Shown: positions 1 to 5,394 of the stretch, piece after piece
Position numbering within the stretch: position 1 is the first letter of the stretch
Layout of the letters: each line of letters opens with the position of its first letter
Assembly: GCA_964595945.1 (NCBI GenBank)
Contig: CAZQSL010000089.1
Location: 1-15,892 of the forward strand
Source: CAZQSL01 sp964595945
GTDB taxonomy: Bacteria > UBP15 > UBA6099 > JAJRTR01
Length of the DNA: 15,892 bases
Direction: 5' to 3'
Position numbers and translations under genes: made by a program
The notes under the pieces: model-generated
Databases searched by the model: none
What the model saw: only the letters and a program-made list of their open reading frames with translations
What the model was told of the DNA's origin: nothing

Positions 1-95
1 GAGGATATGAACTGATACGGCAGCTCGAATGTTCGGCCGTTGTCGAGTGTGACCGAGAGAAGGTGTTTGTATGTGGCAAATCCAGTTATCGGCAC
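1..95 (-). CDS. Partial hypothetical protein, or in-frame continuation of the upstream gene
   Basis: On the minus strand the frame of the preceding 268-aa gene reopens right after its TGA and stays open to the window edge. A GTG at 95 would give about 31 residues that look protein-like, starting VPITGFATYKHLL and continuing with an LDNGRTFELPYQF stretch. No Shine-Dalgarno sequence precedes the GTG, so initiation would depend on coupling to the upstream stop 7 nt away. Because the frame is shared, the alternative is that the upstream gene carries a nonsense codon and this is its C-terminal part. The fragment is too short to assign a family. The open frame is seen directly; its status as a gene is inferred. 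Confidence 0.45.
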   Translation of the reverse strand, partial: MPITGFATYKHLLSVTLDNGRTFELPYQFIS

Positions 96-101
96 GAGCG
101 A

Positions 102-908
102 TCAGAACGGAAGGAATTGCGCGAGTGCGAGCGCTACCTTCAGCCTCCCCGGTAATGGTGTGATGGTTATCCAGTTGCGTTTGTGCAATCTGAGGAATGT
201 CTTGAGCGGTTTGCCGCTGGCCGCGATTTGTTCGAAAGCGATGCGGTCCATATAAAAGCCCGATGTCGGCGTGCCCCATGTTTTTCTGACGGCGCTTGTG
301 ACCGCGTTGGCTTTTGCTGCCGTAGACATGTTTTCATCGATGGTGATTGGCCCGAGTCCATCGGTGGTGGTTAGCAGAGTCATTTCAAAGTTGTTGAATT
401 CGGCAATGGCCGATGTCCACACCGATTTGCCGTCGAATGCGGCTATGACGATCATGGTGCGGCGGGGCAGGAGTTTTTTGAGTGTTTTGACTATGAAATC
501 CGGTACTGCTGGAAAAGTCGCGAATGGATTGGGGTGGATGTGCAGGCCGGCGCCAAGCTCTTTTTCGAATGCCGAGCGGAGGACCGCGAACTGTTCCCAT
601 CCGGTCTGGTCGAATCTTATCTGGGACTGGACGGAAGTGGTGAATCGTTTGAGGAATCCTTCTTCGAGACAGACGACGGAGGCTACGGCGTTTTCGCGGG
701 CGATGGCGGCGAGGTGTGACGGACCGGCGAATCGCGCGAGTGTGACGGGGCCTTTTTCGGAGTGGACGGCGTGGATCACCCTGTTATCGCGGTAGAAGAT
801 GATGAGGCGGGGGCCGACGTCGCGGTGTGGTCTCGTGGCGAACGCGCTGAGGAGATGTTCATATTGAATGGGGTCGATGTCGACGATTGTGATGTCTTTT
901 GAGATCAC
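102..908 (-). CDS. Hypothetical protein, 268 aa, coupled to the beta-galactosidase gene
   Basis: The family is not recognised. The chosen start is the GTG at 908. It overlaps the TGA of the upstream beta-galactosidase gene as GTGA (4 nt) and has a strong AAGGAGG site at 919-925, 10 nt away. The frame extends further upstream, but that part lies inside the other gene and is a shadow. The protein looks soluble, with no signal peptide or clear membrane segment. It seems to have two similar alpha/beta halves. The first (about residues 33-80) contains the strand LIIFYRDNRVIHA, the second (about 150-190) contains MIVIAAFDGKSVWTSAI, and each pattern resembles a small regulatory sensor-like fold. That resemblance is weak and no function is claimed. 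Overlap and spacing indicate co-transcription and translational coupling with the glycosidase. The same frame continues beyond its stop, so truncation is possible. Confidence 0.8.
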   Translation of the reverse strand: MISKDITIVDIDPIQYEHLLSAFATRPHRDVGPRLIIFYRDNRVIHAVHSEKGPVTLARFAGPSHLAAIARENAVASVVCLEEGFLKRFTTSVQSQIRFDQTGWEQFAVLRSAFEKELGAGLHIHPNPFATFPAVPDFIVKTLKKLLPRRTMIVIAAFDGKSVWTSAIAEFNNFEMTLLTTTDGLGPITIDENMSTAAKANAVTSAVRKTWGTPTSGFYMDRIAFEQIAASGKPLKTFLRLHKRNWITITPLPGRLKVALALAQFLPF

Positions 909-3073
909 CGGGATTCGGCCTCCTTGTCCGGTGCGGCTGCAGAAAGGAGTCTGAATATTCCGACCGAGTAACTTTCGAGTGAAATCTTGCCGGGCGATTG
1001 TGCGCCGTCGTCGATGTTTTCGAGCGATTGGCCTTGGGCAAGAGTGATGGTGAAGTGTTTTTCGTCTGCTGTGGGATTGGCTGCAAAAAGGATGGCATCG
1101 CCGGTGACTGGATGGATGTGGAGCGCTGTTTCGATTTCGTGATCGTCGGGTTGGTATGCTGGAGTGATGCCGGCGATGTCGGCGATGTCGCGCATGAGGC
1201 TGGCAACTGGTTGCGGGCATTCTTTCTTTGAGTAGTCGTCGAAGATGAATCCGAGGTGGATGATGCGTCCTTTTTCCTTGTTGAGCGAGTATGCGCAACA
1301 GCCGCGGCCTGTCGTGAGGATTGGGTTTTCGGCATTGAAGATGTCGGCGTCGAAGATGTCGAATCCTGGAGCGGCTTCGATGCGTTCGATTTCACCGAGG
1401 GGGTGCAGGGTGTGAGGGCGGAAGCGGGGTTCGTTGTTGAGACGTTCGTCAAATCGGGGGATGCGCGGGCCGAGGACGAGAGTGCCGCCCTTGAGAGCGT
1501 AGACGAGCAGACGTTTCTGGGTGGCGGTGGTCATAAATTCAAACGAAGGCGCGATGATCAGGGAATAGCGTTCGAGGGTGGTGAGCTCACATGACGAATC
1601 GGCGAGCGAAAGGTGTATGCCGGCGCGCGCGAAGCCTTTGCGGAAGGCGCGCCACTGCCGTTTGTAGACAGCGGCGATCGGATCGCGGAAACCTTCGAGC
1701 GGCTGCTGTGAGACGAACCATTCGTAGGGCAGGCCGGCGGAGGGCTCGTACTGTCCGACGGGAGAGATCAGGGATGAGAGCTGTTCGAGGCGTTCGTAGT
1801 CTCGCATGCAGAGCAGCGCGGCCTGAGACTGGAGCTGGTATTCGTTGAATTTCGTATTTTTGATGAAGGAGTTGAGGTCTCCGTAGAAGTCGAAATAGCC
1901 TTTGCGGCGTCGGCCGTCGCGTGTGACGGGAGAGCCGTACCAGCGGTCGCGCTCGACGATCATGTAGAAATTGGCTGCCTTGATGCCGTGCATGAGAGCC
2001 GTGCGCGCGGCGATCTTCTGGTCTTTGAGAAACAGGGGTTTCCACCATAACCAGCAGCCGGAGCCGAATTCGGGGATGAACGGCAGGCGGCTGGCGGAGT
2101 GCAGGAAAGTGGATGCCACCTTGACCGAGTCATAGTCGTCGCGTGTGCGGTAGAGGTCGATGCCGGCGATGTCGATCTGTGATTCGAGCTTGGGGATGTG
2201 GAATGGTGTGGATGAGTAGACGAGGGGGAAGTTGTGGAAATAGGGGATGTCCTCGATGCCGCGTTCGCGCAGCATTTTCGCCAGATGTACTACTGCGTGG
2301 AAGATGCTGTATTCCTTGAATTCCATCCAGTCGAAATATGGTGGCAGCTCTTTCGAGGCCGTTGCCTTGAAGCGTCGTGGCGGGTTGATTTCCTCGAATG
2401 CGCCATAGGATGTGCCATATACGGCATTGAGGTTGTTGACACTTGTGTATTTGCCGTCGAGGTAGTGGCGGTAGAGAGCGATCGAAGCGTCCGAATAGTC
2501 GACGTCGAAGGGAGCGGTGCGGAAGAAGAAAGATGTTTCGTTGTCCGGCTGGATTGCGACGACCGGGCCGCCGTTAGCATGCAGGTGTCTGATGATGATG
2601 GGGCACACGGCATCGAACCATCCGGCTGCTTCGTCGAAAAAATCGTCCGACGCATAGCTCGGCATGGGAAACAGTCGCGGCGGCGCCGTGACGAGTGCCG
2701 TCGTGTTTTGCGATGTGCGGGCGAGGAGTTCGGGCCGCTCGAACAGCCGGGGGGGAAATCCGAACCAGTTGAGTTCCGCGTTGATATGGGGGCCGGGGCG
2801 CACGAGCACGTAAAGCCCCTTTTCGCCACAGAGCGCGAGAAATGCCGAAAGGTCTTTTCGGCTGTCGTTGTGGCCGAAGTCGAAGACACCGGACTCGACT
2901 TCGTGGACACCCCACGGGATATATGTGCAGACAAATCTGAAGCCCATCATTTTTATCGAGTCGAGGATGCCGGGCCACTTGTCGCGATCTATGCGCCAAT
3001 AGTGCATGTCACCCGAGTAGAGCGGATGGGTGACGCCGTCGATTTCTATCCCGCACGAATTGATTTTGACCAT
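905..3073 (-). CDS. Beta-galactosidase, GH35/GanA type, cytoplasmic
   Basis: This 722-aa glycoside hydrolase is expected to release terminal beta-galactosyl residues from oligosaccharides. The GH35-like barrel starts at once: residues 19-29 read YSGDMHYWRID, followed by the family-typical TYIPWGVHE (50-58) and VRPGPHINAE (91-100). The predicted acid/base is Glu179 in AIQPDNETS, equivalent to the NE of the family. The predicted nucleophile is Glu335 in PFIPEFGSG. About residues 470-610 look like the GATase-like middle domain found in GH42/GanA enzymes (YSLIIAPSFEFM, then GGTLVLGPRIP), followed by a small beta domain. There is no signal peptide, so it should act on imported sugars. The start is ATG 3073, with GGAGAG 7 nt upstream; an in-frame GTG at 3100 lacks a ribosome site. 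Fold and catalytic class are well supported. Exact substrate is not, and the linkage could differ. Confidence 0.9.
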   Translation of the reverse strand: MVKINSCGIEIDGVTHPLYSGDMHYWRIDRDKWPGILDSIKMMGFRFVCTYIPWGVHEVESGVFDFGHNDSRKDLSAFLALCGEKGLYVLVRPGPHINAELNWFGFPPRLFERPELLARTSQNTTALVTAPPRLFPMPSYASDDFFDEAAGWFDAVCPIIIRHLHANGGPVVAIQPDNETSFFFRTAPFDVDYSDASIALYRHYLDGKYTSVNNLNAVYGTSYGAFEEINPPRRFKATASKELPPYFDWMEFKEYSIFHAVVHLAKMLRERGIEDIPYFHNFPLVYSSTPFHIPKLESQIDIAGIDLYRTRDDYDSVKVASTFLHSASRLPFIPEFGSGCWLWWKPLFLKDQKIAARTALMHGIKAANFYMIVERDRWYGSPVTRDGRRRKGYFDFYGDLNSFIKNTKFNEYQLQSQAALLCMRDYERLEQLSSLISPVGQYEPSAGLPYEWFVSQQPLEGFRDPIAAVYKRQWRAFRKGFARAGIHLSLADSSCELTTLERYSLIIAPSFEFMTTATQKRLLVYALKGGTLVLGPRIPRFDERLNNEPRFRPHTLHPLGEIERIEAAPGFDIFDADIFNAENPILTTGRGCCAYSLNKEKGRIIHLGFIFDDYSKKECPQPVASLMRDIADIAGITPAYQPDDHEIETALHIHPVTGDAILFAANPTADEKHFTITLAQGQSLENIDDGAQSPGKISLESYSVGIFRLLSAAAPDKEAESR
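919..925 (-). promoter_or_regulatory. Ribosome binding site AAGGAGG for the 268-aa gene
   Basis: On the minus strand this reads AAGGAGG, a full anti-SD match located inside the last codons of the beta-galactosidase gene and 10 nt before the GTG at 908. It decides the start of the downstream gene against the longer upstream extension. Confidence 0.8.
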
Positions 3074-3080
3074 AAAAAGA

Positions 3081-3086
3081 CTCTCC
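3081..3086 (-). promoter_or_regulatory. Ribosome binding site GGAGAG of the beta-galactosidase gene
   Basis: The minus strand reads GGAGAG, 7 nt before ATG 3073. It favours that start over the in-frame GTG at 3100. Confidence 0.75.
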
Positions 3087-3120
3087 AGCCGGTAGGACAC
3101 CGGCGCGGTAACAGTACATT

Positions 3121-3128
3121 ATTATATA
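3121..3128 (-). promoter_or_regulatory. Possible -10 box of the beta-galactosidase operon
   Basis: The minus strand reads TATATAAT, preceded by TGG, which makes an extended -10-like motif about 48 nt upstream of ATG 3073. No good -35 lies at normal spacing. A TTGACA occurs further upstream but too far away to pair with this box. Confidence 0.35.
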
Positions 3129-3157
3129 CCAGAACGGGCGCGCATATACCATAGTAA

Positions 3158-3179
3158 TGTCAAAGAGCAATTTTTGACA
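3158..3179. promoter_or_regulatory. Inverted repeat TGTCAAA-N8-TTTGACA, possible operator
   Basis: Two perfect 7-bp arms are separated by 8 bp, just upstream of the putative -10 of the beta-galactosidase operon. Size and location suit a repressor or activator site for a sugar-use operon. No regulator gene is present in the window, so the role is inferred. It could also be residue of the mobile-element ends nearby, which share the TTGTC core. Confidence 0.3.
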
Positions 3180-3257
3180 AACAACACCCTCACGGGGCGT
3201 GATAAGGACTTGTCGAAAAGTGGATTGATGTTCGTTTCCGTCAACATGGCAAATTAA

Positions 3258-3417
3258 GGGCTTGTCACAAAATAATCTTAGCAGGATTGCGACGGATTTT
3301 TGGCCGTAATCAAGGCGCTTGCGAAGGAGCATACCTAAAGGTATGTAACTGAGCAGGCAACACAGAAGACGGAAAATAAAGACAAGCAAGGTGACAAGGT
3401 TATTTTGTGACAAGCCC
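3258..3417. mobile_element. MITE-like palindromic element, 160 bp, non-coding
   Basis: The ends are inverted repeats starting GGGCTTGTCACAAAATAA. The left arm (3258-3279) and right arm (3396-3417) match at 21 of 22 positions. Both ends are flanked by TAA (3255-3257 and 3418-3420), consistent with a 3-bp target duplication. The exact centre is a second palindrome, CATACCT-AA-AGGTATG (3330-3345), whose midpoint equals that of the whole element, so it can form one long imperfect hairpin. It encodes no transposase; an apparent minus-strand reading frame across it is not a gene. TNA duplications are known for some IS5-family elements, so mobilisation by such a transposase is possible but unproven. 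The element abuts the rlmN stop codon and may also act as a transcript-end hairpin. Confidence 0.75.
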
Positions 3418-4439
3418 TAAGTCGCGTTGCGACCGCCGAGTTGCCCGCACGCGGCGGAAACATCCGCGCCTTGGCTCTTGCGCACAAAGCAGTCGACGCC
3501 CTTTTTTTCGAGTCGTTTTTTGAAAGCGAGCACGACGGATTCGGCCGGGCGGCGGTATGGCAGTGCGGGAGTTTCATTGAACGGAATGAGGTTGATCTTC
3601 GAGCGCACCCTGAAGGCGAGCGAGGCAAGGCGGTCCGCGTCCGCAGCCGAGTCGTTGATGTCGCGCAGCATGACGTATTCGAAAGTGATGCGTTCGCGAA
3701 GCGTGAGAGGGTAGGATGAACAGGCGGCGATGAGTTGGCTGAGCGGGTATTTTTTGTTGACGGGCATGATCTCGTCGCGGAGTTCGTCCGTAGCGGCGTT
3801 GAGCGAAACGGCAAGGTTGGCGAGGCCGAGAGCGGCGAATTGCGCAAACCGTGGTACGATGCCGGCAGTGGAGACGGTGATGCCCTGAGTCGAAAAATCG
3901 GGGCCGTCGGACGATGTAAGTATGGCAAGCGACGAAGCGAGGTTGTCAAAATTGAGAAATGGCTCTCCCATGCCCATGAAAACGATATTGGTGACCGGCG
4001 TGGCTTTCATGATCAGATAGACTTGCGAAAGGATTTCGCCCTGTGTGAGATTGCGGCGAAACCCGCCAGCGCCGGTGACACAGAATCTGCATCCGAGAGC
4101 ACATCCGGCCTGAGTCGAAACGCAGAGCGTTACACGATCGCGGTCGGGGATCGTTACGCACTCGATCGTCTCGCCGTCGCAGAGGGTCAAGACATACTTC
4201 CTGGTGCCGTCCTTAGCCCGGTGCGCAGCCGTGATGGCTGGCTGTGATATGCAGTGCGTCACTGCGAGCCGCGAGCGAAGGTCTTTCGGCAGATTGAGCA
4301 TCGCGTCGATGGATGTGACCCGTTCGTGATGCATCCACCGGAAAACCTGCCGTGCGCGAAACGCGGGCTGGCCGGCAGCCGCGAGCGTCTCCGCAATCTG
4401 TGTGTAAGTCATGTCGAGCAGGTTTCTCTGATTGGTCAT
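3417..4439 (-). CDS. rlmN: RlmN: 23S rRNA A2503 / tRNA A37 C2-methyltransferase
   Basis: This radical-SAM enzyme makes 2-methyladenosine at A2503 of 23S rRNA and, in characterised homologues, at A37 of certain tRNAs, supporting translational fidelity. The 340-aa length is normal for the family. The N-terminal accessory domain includes FRARQVFRWMH (27-37). The [4Fe-4S] motif CxxxCxxC is Cys113, Cys117 and Cys120. The SAM-binding MGMGEP is at 155-160. Cys331 in SAACGQL is the expected methyl-carrying cysteine, and Cys106 fits the second catalytic cysteine by its spacing to the cluster. All key residues are present, so it should be active. The start is ATG 4439, with AAGGGG 7 nt upstream (4447-4452). 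Its TAG stop lies at the boundary of the MITE-like element, so the last residues may have been altered by insertion. It is divergent from the FliD-like gene. Confidence 0.97.
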   Translation of the reverse strand: MTNQRNLLDMTYTQIAETLAAAGQPAFRARQVFRWMHHERVTSIDAMLNLPKDLRSRLAVTHCISQPAITAAHRAKDGTRKYVLTLCDGETIECVTIPDRDRVTLCVSTQAGCALGCRFCVTGAGGFRRNLTQGEILSQVYLIMKATPVTNIVFMGMGEPFLNFDNLASSLAILTSSDGPDFSTQGITVSTAGIVPRFAQFAALGLANLAVSLNAATDELRDEIMPVNKKYPLSQLIAACSSYPLTLRERITFEYVMLRDINDSAADADRLASLAFRVRSKINLIPFNETPALPYRRPAESVVLAFKKRLEKKGVDCFVRKSQGADVSAACGQLGGRNAT

Positions 4440-4446
4440 CCGTTAA

Positions 4447-4452
4447 CCCCTT
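4447..4452 (-). promoter_or_regulatory. Ribosome binding site AAGGGG of rlmN
   Basis: The minus strand reads AAGGGG, 7 nt upstream of ATG 4439, supporting that start. Confidence 0.65.
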
Positions 4453-4546
4453 GTATGCGGAGTTGTTACCGCGAACACATATTCTGCCACATTTTTGCAT
4501 CCGTGACGATGCTGCGGCAAGCCGGCTAAAGGCCACTATTTTGAAA

Positions 4547-4560
4547 AATGATTATTCATT
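4547..4560. promoter_or_regulatory. Palindrome AATGA-TTAT-TCATT over the -35 region of the FliD-like gene
   Basis: A perfect 5-bp inverted repeat with a 4-bp spacer sits where the -35 should lie for the TATAAT at 4576. This AT-rich dyad could be an operator. It resembles half of a Fur-type box but is off by one base in spacing, so no regulator is assigned. Confidence 0.3.
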
Positions 4561-4575
4561 CCGGCGCAAAGGCTA

Positions 4576-4581
4576 TATAAT
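4576..4581 (+). promoter_or_regulatory. -10 box TATAAT of the FliD-like gene
   Basis: A perfect TATAAT lies 76 nt upstream of ATG 4658 in an otherwise gene-free 218-bp divergent region. The -35 position (about 4553-4558) is a poor match, which suggests activator dependence or a weak vegetative promoter. I see no sigma-28 (FliA) or sigma-54 flagellar promoter pattern here. Confidence 0.5.
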
Positions 4582-4644
4582 GGATTTGTCACAATGTGCA
4601 GTAAAACAAGGGCATTTATATAAATATTAGAAATCATTTCGATT

Positions 4645-4650
4645 AAGGAG
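4645..4650 (+). promoter_or_regulatory. Ribosome binding site AAGGAG of the FliD-like gene
   Basis: Consensus AAGGAG, 7 nt upstream of ATG 4658. Confidence 0.8.
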
Positions 4651-4657
4651 AAGACCC

Positions 4658-5326
4658 ATGTCCAGCATCTCGTCAACCGGCCTTGACACGATCAACACGC
4701 TTTTAAAATCCATCAGTTCCAATCTCAGCGAAAAAACGACAAAAAGCAACACCATCTATGATGTCCTCTATTCTTTTTACGCTGAAAAATTCGACAATAC
4801 TCTAAGTGACATCATCGAAAGCCGTTCGGCGTTCAGCACGGCAGAATACAATTTGTTCAAGTCGTCTGGCGATCTCTCCGATGAGCTTACGGAATTTGTC
4901 TCCGCTATCAGTACCGCATCCGAAACATCGACAGACAGCTCCGCCCTGCTCTCGTCGATCACCGATTTTGTCGAAACCTACAACGAAAGCATCGCATCGC
5001 TCCGGGCAAGCACCTATGCCGATGCGCAGACCAGCGCCGACGCAATGGCCGCGACCGCAACCAAATATTCCGACGAACTCGAATCGTACGGCATACTGGT
5101 CGACTCTGATGGCACGCTGTCGATCGATTCCGAAAAACTTGCCGATGCCATCGAAAGCGATCCGGAAGGCCTTGCGACGACACTAAAAACTTTTCTCGCG
5201 AAGATCAACTCGCGCGCGGAGACCGATCTCGCGAGCGTGCTTGACAATCCCATCACGACATCCGCCACATCCTACTCTTCGTCGGCGTCTTCTACTGTAG
5301 GCACATTGCTCGACTCGCTGCTCTGA
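4658..5326 (+). CDS. Small FliD-C-like protein (flagellar cap-like), orphan
   Basis: This 222-aa Ser/Thr/Ala-rich protein has no cysteine or tryptophan and is probably mostly helical. About residues 100-185 resemble the C-terminal core of flagellar filament cap protein FliD (HAP2): DFVETYNESIASL (103-115), a helix, then ESYGILVDSDGTLSIDSEKL (142-161), then ADAIESDPEGLATTLKTF. The Gly-Ile-x(4)-DGTLSID-x(3)-L pattern is typical of FliD. FliD proteins are usually more than 400 aa, so this lacks the outer domains and is a core-only version. No flagellar genes adjoin it, and it is transcribed alone between a TATAAT promoter and a strong terminator. FliD-type proteins leave by the flagellar export apparatus without a cleaved signal; none is seen here. 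It could be a secreted filament-associated protein or an unrelated helical protein with convergent features. Confidence 0.7.
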   Translation: MSSISSTGLDTINTLLKSISSNLSEKTTKSNTIYDVLYSFYAEKFDNTLSDIIESRSAFSTAEYNLFKSSGDLSDELTEFVSAISTASETSTDSSALLSSITDFVETYNESIASLRASTYADAQTSADAMAATATKYSDELESYGILVDSDGTLSIDSEKLADAIESDPEGLATTLKTFLAKINSRAETDLASVLDNPITTSATSYSSSASSTVGTLLDSLL

Positions 5327-5351
5327 CATCTGACGAAATCACTCACAACAC

Positions 5352-5379
5352 AAAAGCCCCGGAAAACTCCGGGGCTTTT
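5352..5379. terminator. Bidirectional rho-independent terminator
   Basis: A perfect 12-bp stem (AAAAGCCCCGGA / TCCGGGGCTTTT) with a 4-nt loop AAAC, flanked by A and T runs so that each strand ends in a U tract. It lies between the convergent FliD-like gene (ends 5326) and the giant gene (ends 5395) and should serve both. Confidence 0.93.
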
Positions 5380-5394
5380 TGATATATTCGGTTT

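Noticed and set aside
908..1298. N-terminal extension of the 268-aa gene to a start at 1298
   Set aside because: The extension lies inside the beta-galactosidase gene in another frame and is Arg/His/Ser-rich like a shadow. The GTG at 908 has a strong ribosome site and a 4-nt overlap.
2234..3154. 306-codon plus-strand open frame opposite the beta-galactosidase gene
   Set aside because: It is antisense to a well-supported GH35 gene with clear catalytic motifs. It reflects GC-rich codon mirroring.
3190..3202. TCACG-GGG-CGTGA hairpin upstream of the beta-galactosidase gene as a terminator
   Set aside because: The stem is only 5 bp with a 3-nt loop and no T tract follows on either strand.
3009..3413. 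134-codon minus-strand open frame between rlmN and the beta-galactosidase gene
   Set aside because: Its first half is a translation of the palindromic MITE-like element and its second half overlaps the leader and start of the beta-galactosidase gene. It has no ribosome site and no protein-like family pattern.
4541..4562. Fur box upstream of the FliD-like gene
   Set aside because: Half of the motif fits, but the spacing is off by one base and overall agreement with the consensus is weak. It is kept only as an unassigned dyad.
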